The notes under the pieces were generated by a model. The model ran no database searches. It was not told the DNA's origin and worked only from the letters and a program-made list of their open reading frames with translations. From Erwinia sp. (GTDB taxonomy: Bacteria > Pseudomonadota > Gammaproteobacteria > Enterobacterales > Enterobacteriaceae): a stretch of DNA of 7,311 nt. The stretch is from positions 1 through 7,311 of the forward strand of contig DOOK01000350.1 in assembly GCA_003512805.1 (NCBI GenBank), written 5' to 3'. The translations under genes and the position numbers were made by a program. Positions 1 through 5,416 of this stretch are shown here, piece after piece. Each line of letters starts with the position of its first letter. Position 1 is the stretch's first letter.

Positions 1-393
1 CTTACTTTGCAACTCCGCCTGCCCGATTCTGCGCCGCTGTTTGGCGACCCGGATCGCCTGATGCAGCTTTTCACTAACCTGATGGAAAACAGCCTGCGTT
101 ATACCGACGCGGGCGGCGGGCTGACGGTGACGCTGCATGCCGATCAGGACCAGCAAATTATTGATTTTGAGGATACCGCGCCGGGCATTACTGACGAGCA
201 GCGCGAACAAATTTTTGAACGTTTTTACCGGGCGGAAAGCTCGCGTAATCGTGCCAGCGGCGGTTCCGGCCTGGGTCTGGCCATCTGTCAGAATATTGTG
301 GAGGCACACGAAGGGACAATCAGCGCGGATCACTCTGCTGCCGGTGGCCTTAAAATTACGGTACACTTACCCGCAAGACTAACCCGGGCGTAA
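1..393 (+). CDS. baeS: BaeS envelope-stress sensor histidine kinase, C-terminal part only
   Basis: This is the last 130 codons of the BaeS sensor kinase, open from base 1 in frame 1; about 335 N-terminal residues of the ~467 in E. coli lie upstream of the window. Only the HATPase_c ATP-binding domain is visible. In window residue numbers these are the N box around N26-N30 ([12 protein letters not shown]), the G1 box DTAPG at 58-62, the F box FERFYR, and the G2 box GGSGLGLA at 87-94. The membrane segments, HAMP domain and phosphorylated histidine are outside the window. In the family, BaeS senses envelope damage (indole, flavonoids, metals) and phosphorylates BaeR, which activates mdtABCD and spy. 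The response-regulator gene follows after 26 bases, so the two are co-transcribed, as in the mdtABCD-baeSR operon. Identification rests on close residue-level match to E. coli BaeS and on the neighbouring BaeR. Confidence 0.93.
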   Translation, partial: LTLQLRLPDSAPLFGDPDRLMQLFTNLMENSLRYTDAGGGLTVTLHADQDQQIIDFEDTAPGITDEQREQIFERFYRAESSRNRASGGSGLGLAICQNIVEAHEGTISADHSAAGGLKITVHLPARLTRA

Positions 394-419
394 TTCGCCT
401 GCTTGCCAGGAAGAGTGTC

Positions 420-1127
420 ATGAATCAGGAACCGCTTAGCCCATTGATCCTGGTGGTTGAGGATGAACCTAAGCTCGGCCAGCTGCTGGTCGATTATTTG
501 CAGGCCGCTAACTATCGAACCCATCATCTGCTGCGCGGCGACGAGGTGCTGGAATGGGTTAAGCAGACACCGCCGGATCTGATGCTGCTCGATCTCATGC
601 TGCCGGGCGTGGATGGCCTGACGCTTTGCCGCGAGCTGCGTCGCTTTTCCGAGCTGCCGGTTATCATGGTCACGGCCAGAACGGAAGAGATTGACCGCCT
701 GCTGGGGCTGGAGATTGGCGCTGATGACTATATCTGCAAGCCTTTCAGCCCACGAGAGGTGGTGGCGCGGGTAAAAACTATTCTCAAGCGCTGTAAACGT
801 ACGCCGGAAGAAGCGCAAAAAGCGTCGCTGTTAGTGGTGGACGAAGCGCGCTTCCAGGCCAGCTGGAATAACACGCCGCTGGAGCTGACGCCCGCCGAGT
901 TTCGCCTGCTGAAAACGCTGGCGCATGAGCCGGGCAAAGTCTTTTCCCGCGAGATGCTGCTCAATCACCTGTATGACGATTATCGTGTGGTCACCGACCG
1001 TACCATCGACAGCCATATCAAAAACCTGCGGCGCAAGCTGGAAGCGCTGGATGCCGACCAGCCCTTTATCCGCGCGGTCTACGGTATGGGCTACCGCTGG
1101 GAAGCGGACGTGTGCCGGTTGATCTAG
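420..1127 (+). CDS. baeR: BaeR response regulator (OmpR/PhoB family)
   Basis: A 235-residue transcription factor that takes phosphate from BaeS and activates envelope-stress and efflux genes (mdtABCD, spy and acrD in E. coli). The receiver domain spans about 8-122: acidic pocket E14-D15, phosphoacceptor D58 in LLDLMLPG, switch T85 and K107 in the CKPF motif. The OmpR-type winged helix spans about 130-230, with [12 protein letters not shown], the recognition region [16 protein letters not shown] and the C-terminal YGMGYRWE wing. The length is close to E. coli BaeR (240), and the C-terminal half is nearly identical to it. The ATG at 420 is preceded by AGGAAG at 408-413 with a 6-base spacing, which fixes the start. 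It lies 26 bases after baeS in the same operon. No convincing terminator follows; the next gene has its own promoter from 1133. As I recall, yegP sits between baeR and yegQ in E. coli; it is absent here. Confidence 0.96.
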   Translation: MNQEPLSPLILVVEDEPKLGQLLVDYLQAANYRTHHLLRGDEVLEWVKQTPPDLMLLDLMLPGVDGLTLCRELRRFSELPVIMVTARTEEIDRLLGLEIGADDYICKPFSPREVVARVKTILKRCKRTPEEAQKASLLVVDEARFQASWNNTPLELTPAEFRLLKTLAHEPGKVFSREMLLNHLYDDYRVVTDRTIDSHIKNLRRKLEALDADQPFIRAVYGMGYRWEADVCRLI

Positions 1128-1132
1128 CGCAA

Positions 1133-1161
1133 TTTACATTCCCGCCGCCAGCTTTTACAAT
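1133..1161 (+). promoter_or_regulatory. Predicted sigma-70 promoter of yegQ
   Basis: A -35 hexamer TTTACA (1133-1138, 5 of 6 consensus) and a -10 hexamer TACAAT (1156-1161, 5 of 6) are separated by exactly 17 bases. The expected transcription start is near 1167-1168, giving yegQ an untranslated leader of about 50 bases. The -35 box begins only 6 bases after the baeR stop codon, so yegQ is probably transcribed apart from the baeSR operon, perhaps with some read-through. Predicted by eye. Confidence 0.72.
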
Positions 1162-1175
1162 CCCCGCACATTTTG

Positions 1176-1197
1176 TAAGGCCGTCAATACGGCCTTA
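1176..1197 (+). promoter_or_regulatory. Perfect hairpin in the yegQ 5' leader
   Basis: The arms TAAGGCCGT (1176-1184) and ACGGCCTTA (1189-1197) form a 9-bp perfect stem closed by a CAAT loop. It falls in the predicted yegQ leader, ending 19 bases before the ATG and just upstream of the AGGA Shine-Dalgarno at 1202-1205. It has no T-run on either side, so it is not a standard intrinsic terminator. A role in leader stability, translation control or protection of the mRNA 5' end is inference. Confidence 0.55.
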
Positions 1198-1216
1198 TGT
1201 CAGGATTGAGACTTCT

Positions 1217-2557
1217 ATGTTTAAACCAGAACTGCTTTCTCCCGCCGGCTCGCTGAAAAATATGCGCTACGCCTTTGCCTATGGCGCGGATGCTGTCTAC
1301 GCCGGTCAACCCCGCTATAGTCTGCGCGTGCGCAACAACGAGTTTAACCACGACAATCTGGCTATCGGCATCAGCGAAGCGCACGCGCAGGGAAAGCGAT
1401 TCTACGTCGTGGTGAATATCGCGCCGCATAACGCCAAGCTGAAAACCTTTATCCGCGATCTGACGCCCATCGTGGCGATGAAGCCAGACGCGCTGATTAT
1501 GTCCGATCCCGGGTTAATCATGATGGTGCGCGAGTCTTTCCCGGAGATGGAAGTTCATCTTTCCGTGCAGGCTAATGCGGTCAACTGGGCCACGGTTAAA
1601 TTCTGGCACCAGATGGGGCTGACGCGCGTTATCCTTTCACGCGAGCTGTCGCTGGAAGAAATCGCCGAAATCCGCGAGCGCGTACCGGAAATCGAACTGG
1701 AAATTTTCGTACATGGCGCGCTCTGCATGGCCTATTCCGGCCGCTGTCTGCTTTCCGGTTATATCAATAAGCGCGATCCCAATCAGGGTACCTGCACCAA
1801 TGCTTGCCGCTGGGAATACAAAATGCAGGAAGGCAAAGAGGATGAAATTGGCAATATCGTCCATCAGTATCAGCCGATCCCGGTGAAAAACGTCGAGCCG
1901 ACGCTGGGCGTCGGCCAGCCAACCGATAAAGTTTTTATGATTGAGGAAGCCATGCGTCCCGGCGAGTATATGACCGCTTTTGAGGATGAACATGGCACCT
2001 ATATTATGAACTCCAAAGATCTGCGCGCGGTGGCACACGTGGAGCAGCTGACAAAAATGGGTGTGCACTCATTGAAGATTGAAGGCCGCACTAAATCGCA
2101 TTACTACTGCGCCCGTACTGCACAGGTTTATCGTCGCGCCATTGATGATGCCGCGGCAGGTAAACCTTTTGATACTTCCCTGCTGGAAACGCTGGAAGGT
2201 CTGGCCCATCGCGGCTACACCGAAGGTTTTTTACGGCGTCATACGCACGACAGCTATCAGACCTACGACCGCAGCTTTTCCGCGTCCGAGCGCCAGCAGT
2301 TTGTCGGCGAGTTTACCGGCGAACGTCGGGGCGATATGGCGCGGGTAGAGGTTAAAAACAAGTTCAGCCTGGGCGACAGCCTGGAGCTGATGACGCCCGC
2401 GGGCAACGTCAATTTCCGCCTGGAGCAGATGGAAAATCAAAAAGGGCAACCGGCCAGCGTCGCGCCGGGCAACGGTCATTTTGTCTGGATACCGGTACCG
2501 GAAGCGATCGACCTTGCTTTCGCGCTGCTGATGCGCAATTTTCCTGAAGCGGTATAG
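1217..2557 (+). CDS. yegQ: TrhP/YegQ, U32-family tRNA U34 hydroxylation protein
   Basis: A 446-residue cytoplasmic protein of the peptidase U32 family. In E. coli, YegQ (renamed TrhP) is needed for prephenate-dependent formation of 5-hydroxyuridine at tRNA position 34, the precursor of cmo5U/mcmo5U; it is not thought to act as a protease there. The N-terminal half is the TIM-barrel-like U32 core starting KPELLSPAG. The U32 signature ELEIFVHGALCMAYSGRC covers residues 160-177, followed by C193 and C197 in GTCTNAC. Cysteines 170, 177, 193 and 197 fit the iron-sulphur ligand set proposed for the family. The end matches E. coli YegQ style (453 residues there). I chose ATG 1217 because MFKPELLSPAG is the conserved N-terminus, AGGA lies 11 bases upstream, and the longer GTG start at 1112 would overlap baeR and translate through the promoter and leader hairpin. 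It is transcribed from its own promoter. Confidence 0.95.
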   Translation: MFKPELLSPAGSLKNMRYAFAYGADAVYAGQPRYSLRVRNNEFNHDNLAIGISEAHAQGKRFYVVVNIAPHNAKLKTFIRDLTPIVAMKPDALIMSDPGLIMMVRESFPEMEVHLSVQANAVNWATVKFWHQMGLTRVILSRELSLEEIAEIRERVPEIELEIFVHGALCMAYSGRCLLSGYINKRDPNQGTCTNACRWEYKMQEGKEDEIGNIVHQYQPIPVKNVEPTLGVGQPTDKVFMIEEAMRPGEYMTAFEDEHGTYIMNSKDLRAVAHVEQLTKMGVHSLKIEGRTKSHYYCARTAQVYRRAIDDAAAGKPFDTSLLETLEGLAHRGYTEGFLRRHTHDSYQTYDRSFSASERQQFVGEFTGERRGDMARVEVKNKFSLGDSLELMTPAGNVNFRLEQMENQKGQPASVAPGNGHFVWIPVPEAIDLAFALLMRNFPEAV

Positions 2558-2584
2558 GGCGCCGAAAGTTTCCTGACGTGACTT

Positions 2585-2627
2585 TTAGAATGCCATCACA
2601 TTCCGACCCGTTATTTCCGGTTACAAT
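2585..2627 (+). promoter_or_regulatory. Class II CRP-dependent promoter of cyaR
   Basis: A CRP-like site is visible as TTAGA (2585-2589), six bases, then a perfect right half TCACA (2596-2600). Its centre is 2592.5. A -10 box TACAAT lies at 2622-2627, predicting a start near 2634, so the CRP centre falls at -41.5, the canonical class II position. There is no good independent -35 hexamer, as expected when CRP replaces it. This fits the known cAMP-CRP activation of CyaR in E. coli. The left half-site is weak (3 of 5). Confidence 0.75.
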
Positions 2628-2633
2628 GCACGG

Positions 2634-2713
2634 GCCTCGAATGAACAATTCTAAATAGCAGTTTTTAAAACCACCTCCTGGCCCGCCCGGTTTGCCGAGC
2701 GGGCCTTTCTTTT
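2634..2713 (+). ncRNA. cyaR: CyaR (RyeE) small regulatory RNA
   Basis: An Hfq-dependent small RNA of about 80 nt, placed between yegQ and yegS as cyaR is in E. coli. Three things support it. First, position downstream of yegQ. Second, the hallmark unpaired stretch ACCACCTCCT at 2670-2679, identical to the E. coli CyaR core and complementary to Shine-Dalgarno sequences; CyaR uses it to repress ompX, luxS, nadE and yqaE. Third, a strong terminator directly after it, with a CRP-class II promoter in front. The rest differs from E. coli: the 5' part is A/T rich and unlike the E. coli GCTGAAAAACAT start, and the terminator stem has a different sequence, so family recognition rests on the core and context. 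The 5' end (2634, give or take 2) is inferred from the -10 box. A five-codon ATG...TAG at 2641-2658 has no ribosome binding site and is probably chance. Confidence 0.85.
2680..2713 (+). terminator. Intrinsic terminator of cyaR
   Basis: The stem GGCCCGC (2680-2686) pairs with GCGGGCC (2699-2705). After one C/A mismatch an inner CGG/CCG stem is closed by a TTTG loop (2691-2694). The tail TTTCTTTT follows at 2706-2713. It also serves as the 3' Hfq-binding end of the small RNA. In E. coli the equivalent terminator overlaps the phage P2 attB site locI; the stem sequence here is different and no prophage is present. Confidence 0.88.
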
Positions 2714-2725
2714 CTCCCGCAGCTT

Positions 2726-2754
2726 TTTCCACCGGTGACCGGATGTGCTATAAC
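2726..2754 (+). promoter_or_regulatory. Predicted extended -10 promoter of yegS
   Basis: The -10 box TATAAC (2749-2754, 5 of 6) is preceded by TGC, making an extended -10 element. A weak -35 TTTCCA (2726-2731, 4 of 6) lies 17 bases upstream. The expected start is near 2761, about 35 bases before the yegS ATG. The promoter begins just after the cyaR terminator, so yegS is a separate transcription unit. Predicted by eye. Confidence 0.68.
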
Positions 2755-2795
2755 AGAAGCACTTGTGGCTAAGGCCATTTTGACAGGAAAAGAAG

Positions 2796-3698
2796 ATGGA
2801 CCAACAATCGCTTACGCTGGTAATCCTTAACGGCAAAGGTGCAGGTAATGAAGAGCTGCGCGAAGCTATTCTGACGCTGCGCGAGGAAGGAGTGCCGATT
2901 GAAGTCCGCGTGACCTGGGAACACGGTGATGGCGAACGCTTCGTTAAAGAAGCGGTAGCATTACAGGCAGCTACCGTGGTCGCGGGCGGCGGTGACGGAA
3001 CGATTAACGAAATCGCTACCGCACTGGCGGGTGTGGATGCGCCGCGCCGGCCAGTATTGGGCATTATTCCTCTCGGTACCGCTAATGATTTTGCTACCAG
3101 CGCAGGCATTCCTGAAGAGATGGAGCACGCGCTGCGGCTGGCGATTGTCGGTAAGGCCACCTCTGTCGATCTGGCGCGGGTCAATCAGGACCGCTATTTT
3201 ATCAATATGGCGACCGGCGGTTTCGGTACGCGGATTACTACCGAAACGCCAGAAAAACTGAAATCGGCGCTGGGTGGCGTCTCCTACCTGATTCATGGGC
3301 TGTTGCGTATGGATACGCTTAAGGCGGACAGTTGTACATTGAGTGGACCGGATTTCAGCTGGCAGGGAGACGCGCTGGTTATAGGTATCGGCAACGGACG
3401 TCAGGCGGGCGGGGGTCAACGACTTTGTCCGACCGCCCTGATCAACGACGGCAGACTGGAACTGACCGTTGTGACCTCGAAAGAAATTTTACCCACGCTA
3501 TTTAACTCCCTGACCGGTGGCGATGATGAAAATCCGAATCTCGTTCGCGCCTCGCTGCCGTGGCTGGAAATCACCGCGCCGAATGAAATGACCTTTAATC
3601 TTGATGGCGAACCGCTACGCGGCACCACTTTTCGTATTGAGATTTTGCCCGCCGCACTGGCCTGTCGCCTGCCGCCTTCCTGCGAACTTCTGGCTTAA
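2796..3698 (+). CDS. yegS: YegS lipid kinase (diacylglycerol kinase-like)
   Basis: A 300-residue cytoplasmic/peripheral lipid kinase (E. coli YegS is 299), DAGK catalytic family; the E. coli enzyme phosphorylates phosphatidylglycerol in vitro and its physiological substrate is unsettled. The N-terminal nucleotide-binding domain carries the GGGDGT motif at 64-69 (followed by INE) and PLGTANDFA from residue 92. The C-terminal beta-sandwich domain carries [12 protein letters not shown] and the NLDGEP motif around 268-273, which holds the conserved acidic active-site residues. The protein ends [18 protein letters not shown], matching the E. coli C-terminus in pattern. The start at 2796 has AGGAAAAG upstream. 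It stands alone with its own extended -10 promoter and an intrinsic terminator 7 bases after the stop. A diverged copy of its last 14 codons lies just downstream, at 3737-3779. Confidence 0.96.
   Translation: MDQQSLTLVILNGKGAGNEELREAILTLREEGVPIEVRVTWEHGDGERFVKEAVALQAATVVAGGGDGTINEIATALAGVDAPRRPVLGIIPLGTANDFATSAGIPEEMEHALRLAIVGKATSVDLARVNQDRYFINMATGGFGTRITTETPEKLKSALGGVSYLIHGLLRMDTLKADSCTLSGPDFSWQGDALVIGIGNGRQAGGGQRLCPTALINDGRLELTVVTSKEILPTLFNSLTGGDDENPNLVRASLPWLEITAPNEMTFNLDGEPLRGTTFRIEILPAALACRLPPSCELLA
3654..3696 (+). repeat. Direct repeat, copy A: 3' end of intact yegS
   Basis: This is the last 43 bases of yegS up to the first base of its stop codon. It matches 3737-3779 at 34 of 43 positions without gaps, 83 bases apart. 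It is the functional copy, encoding [14 protein letters not shown]. Confidence 0.75.
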
Positions 3699-3704
3699 AT
3701 CACC

Positions 3705-3731
3705 CAGGGCCGCCCGGCCCTGTTTATATTT
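3705..3731 (+). terminator. Intrinsic terminator of yegS
   Basis: CAGGGCC (3705-3711) and GGCCCTG (3716-3722) form a 7-bp GC-rich stem with a GCCC loop, followed by the T-rich tail TTTATATTT (3723-3731). It begins 7 bases after the yegS stop codon. The tail overlaps the beginning of the duplicated yegS end. Confidence 0.87.
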
Positions 3732-3736
3732 CCGCT

Positions 3737-3779
3737 GCGCTGGTCTGCCCGCTGCCGCCGTCCTGCAAGCTACTGGCTT
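3737..3779 (+). pseudogene. Direct repeat, copy B: diverged relic of the yegS 3' end
   Basis: This stretch reads ALVCPLPPSCKLLA in its own frame, against [14 protein letters not shown] at the end of intact YegS: 11 of 14 residues identical, 34 of 43 bases identical, and four of the nine differences silent third-position changes. Weaker similarity seems to continue upstream to about 3725 with a 3-base gap. The relic lies beyond the yegS terminator, in a different frame from yegS, with no start, stop or ribosome binding site of its own, so it is not expressed as a gene. The silent pattern suggests it diverged while still coding, for example as the end of another strain's yegS brought in by recombination, instead of being a recent tandem duplication. 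Where it ends downstream is unclear. Confidence 0.62.
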
Positions 3780-3835
3780 TGGCATTAAATTTAGCCTGTT
3801 GCGCTGCCCGTCTCCTTTCCTCTGTTAAGGCCTCT

Positions 3836-3850
3836 TTGCCGCTTCGGCAA
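3836..3850 (+). repeat. Small inverted repeat between yegS and ydfJ
   Basis: TTGCCG (3836-3841) and CGGCAA (3845-3850) form a 6-bp stem with a CTT loop. No T-run follows on either strand, so it is not a terminator by sequence. It lies 21 bases before the CRP site of the next gene. Its function is unknown; it may be chance. Confidence 0.35.
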
Positions 3851-3870
3851 TGAAAACTGAACCCTGATAA

Positions 3871-3916
3871 TGTGATGCCGATAGCGGAAACTCAGCGCGG
3901 ATCTTGTATGGTAGTA
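3871..3916 (+). promoter_or_regulatory. ydfJ promoter: CRP half-site plus repressor operator with embedded -10
   Basis: A perfect left CRP half-site TGTGA (3871-3875) sits in TAATGTGATG; the right half (3882-3886, TAGCG) is degenerate. The operator CTTGTATGGTAGTA follows at 3903-3916 and contains the likely -10 box TATGGT (3907-3912). From the CRP centre (3878.5) to the -10 is 28.5 bases, exactly as in front of rspA, and TCAGC is also shared at the same offset (3892-3896). The start would be near 3919-3920. This points to class II CRP activation and repressor occlusion of the -10. The missing right CRP half suggests weaker CRP binding than at rspA. Confidence 0.68.
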
Positions 3917-3957
3917 GGCCAAACCAGCGTTATTCTTTTCATAAAAAGGGATATATT

Positions 3958-5301
3958 ATGACCAGCTCACAAACCGTTGCGGCAGGGATAACTAAAGATA
4001 GTCATCATCTGATCCGTCGCGTTGCCAGCGCGTCGGCAATAGGCACGGCTGCCGAATACTATGATTTTTTCGCCTATGGCACCGCCGCCGTGCTCTTTTT
4101 CGGCCATCTTTTTTTCCCTTCCAGCGATCCTCTTATCGGTACGCTGGCCGCCTTTGCCACCTACGCCGTGGGCTTTTTTGCCCGGCCTTTAGGCGGTATC
4201 GTTTTCGGTCATATCGGCGATAAGGTGGGGCGAAAAAAAGCGCTGGTGATCACCATTTTAATGGTTGGCCTGGGGACATTTTGCATTGGCCTGCTGCCTA
4301 CTTATGAAAAAATCGGCTTCTGGGCACCCACGTTGCTCATTGTGATCCGTATCATTCAGGGATTTGGCGTGGGCGGCGAGCAGGCTGGCGCCGTGTTAAT
4401 GACCGCAGAATATGCCGAGCCTCACCGCCGCGGCTATTTTGCCAGCTGGGTACAGATTGGCGCTCCGGTCGGTTTTTTATTGCCGATGGCGCTTTTTGCC
4501 GTGCTGACCGCGCTGCTCTCCGCCGAGGAGATGATGAGCTGGGGCTGGCGCATTCCTTTCTTGCTCAGCGCCCTGCTGGTGATTGTCGGCATGTTTATTC
4601 GCCTGAGTATTGACGAGTCGCCGGTTTTTGCCAGCATCCGGGAAACGAAAGCCGCCGAATCCCGTCCCGTTGTCGAAGTCCTGCGCAACTATCCCGGTAT
4701 TATCTGCTGCGGCGTCGCCGCCAAGCTGATTGAAGCCTGCTCGTTTGGCCTTTTTACCGTCATTATTCTGGCCTGGGGAAAAAGCAATCAGCTCAGCGCC
4801 ACTACGATGATGGAGACGATGATCGTAGCGATCCTCCTGGAATTGATCGCTATTCCTCTGATGGGCCGGCTTTCCGATCGTATCGGCCGCAGGCCGGTTT
4901 ATCTGGCAGGCGCGCTGCTGCTGACGCTGAGCATTTTCCCGTTCTTTATCGCCATGAGCCAGGACGTGTTCTGGCTTTCGCAGCTGGCAATGATTGTCGT
5001 GCTGACGCTGGGCCACAGCATGTGCTATGCGCCCCAGGCTTCGTGGTTCCCCGAGCTTTTTCCTACCCATATTCGCTGTAGCGGTATTGCGCTTATCTGG
5101 CAAACCGGTTCGTTGATAGGCGGCGGCATTCTGGGGCTAACGGCGGTCAAAATACTGCAGATGACCGGGGGGCACTATTACGGTCTGGCCGGTTATGTTG
5201 TGGTGTTAGGTCTTATCTCGATTTGGGGAATTTCTCGCCTGCCGGAAACCGCACCGGCTAAAAGAGGCGCAGAGCTTCATAACTGGCAGCAAAAAGCCTG
5301 A
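3958..5301 (+). CDS. ydfJ: YdfJ-like MFS metabolite:H+ symporter
   Basis: A 447-residue inner-membrane transporter of the major facilitator superfamily, metabolite:H+ symporter group (relatives ShiA, ProP, KgtP). Family marks are EYYDFFAYGTAA at 33-44, the MFS motif A GHIGDKVGRKKA at 84-95, RIIQGFGVGGEQAGAV at 131-146, and the second-half repeat of motif A, GRLSDRIGRR at 303-312. About twelve hydrophobic helices can be followed, with a cytoplasmic loop near 225-240. I chose ATG 3958 because AAAAAGGG lies 7 bases upstream, and the longer TTG start at 3904 lies inside the operator and -10. In E. coli K-12, as I recall, ydfJ lies near rspAB but is broken by prophage Qin; here it appears intact, which supports the symbol. 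The shared operator with rspA suggests it imports the sugar acid used by RspA/RspB, such as L-gulonate; the substrate is inference. No terminator is visible after it. Confidence 0.85.
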   Translation: MTSSQTVAAGITKDSHHLIRRVASASAIGTAAEYYDFFAYGTAAVLFFGHLFFPSSDPLIGTLAAFATYAVGFFARPLGGIVFGHIGDKVGRKKALVITILMVGLGTFCIGLLPTYEKIGFWAPTLLIVIRIIQGFGVGGEQAGAVLMTAEYAEPHRRGYFASWVQIGAPVGFLLPMALFAVLTALLSAEEMMSWGWRIPFLLSALLVIVGMFIRLSIDESPVFASIRETKAAESRPVVEVLRNYPGIICCGVAAKLIEACSFGLFTVIILAWGKSNQLSATTMMETMIVAILLELIAIPLMGRLSDRIGRRPVYLAGALLLTLSIFPFFIAMSQDVFWLSQLAMIVVLTLGHSMCYAPQASWFPELFPTHIRCSGIALIWQTGSLIGGGILGLTAVKILQMTGGHYYGLAGYVVVLGLISIWGISRLPETAPAKRGAELHNWQQKA

Positions 5302-5322
5302 CCGCTTTGCTTAATGTTACGC

Positions 5323-5373
5323 AAATGTGATCAATGTCAGACATTTTCAGCAACCAACTTGTATGGTAGTACA
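5323..5373 (+). promoter_or_regulatory. rspA promoter: CRP site plus repressor operator with embedded -10
   Basis: The CRP site at 5323-5344 has a perfect left half (AAATGTGATC) and a near-perfect right core TCAGA, centre 5333.5. The operator CTTGTATGGTAGTA at 5358-5371 is identical to that before ydfJ, and here it completes an inverted repeat TGTA-N6-TACA (5360-5373), the type of site bound by GntR-family repressors. The likely -10, TATGGT (5362-5367), lies inside the operator, and the predicted start near 5375 puts CRP at about -41.5. CAGACA (5338-5343) may serve as a partial -35. The operon is thus predicted to be on when cAMP is high and the inducer removes the repressor; in E. coli the rspAB repressor is RspR (YdfH), whose gene is not in the window. 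Confidence 0.76.
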
Positions 5374-5416
5374 TCAGATCGTATTTTCTCTCTATCTCTT
5401 TACCAGGATGACCAGA

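Noticed and set aside
1176..1197. Hairpin as the baeR transcription terminator
   Set aside because: No T-rich tail follows on the + strand, and the yegQ promoter lies upstream of it, so termination here would silence yegQ.
1112..1216. Longer GTG-start version of YegQ adding 35 residues
   Set aside because: It would overlap the baeR end and translate through the promoter and hairpin; the added residues match nothing in the family, while ATG 1217 gives the conserved N-terminus.
2641..2658. Five-codon ORF (ATG to TAG) inside CyaR
   Set aside because: No Shine-Dalgarno precedes it and such a short ORF is expected by chance; noted only as a possibility for a dual-function RNA.
2651..3184. Minus-strand open frame across the yegS start and cyaR
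   Set aside because: It is antisense to yegS and cyaR, has a low-complexity Ser/Ala/Pro composition and no family resemblance.
3601..3828. 75-codon plus-strand frame overlapping the yegS end
   Set aside because: It is a shifted frame of yegS running through the terminator, with no ribosome binding site; it is not a separate gene.
3904..3957. TTG start for the transporter adding 18 residues
   Set aside because: It falls inside the operator and -10 box, upstream of the expected transcription start; ATG 3958 has a good Shine-Dalgarno.
5327..5416. Longer start for RspA adding 30 residues
   Set aside because: It would begin within the CRP site; the length from ATG 5417 equals E. coli RspA exactly.
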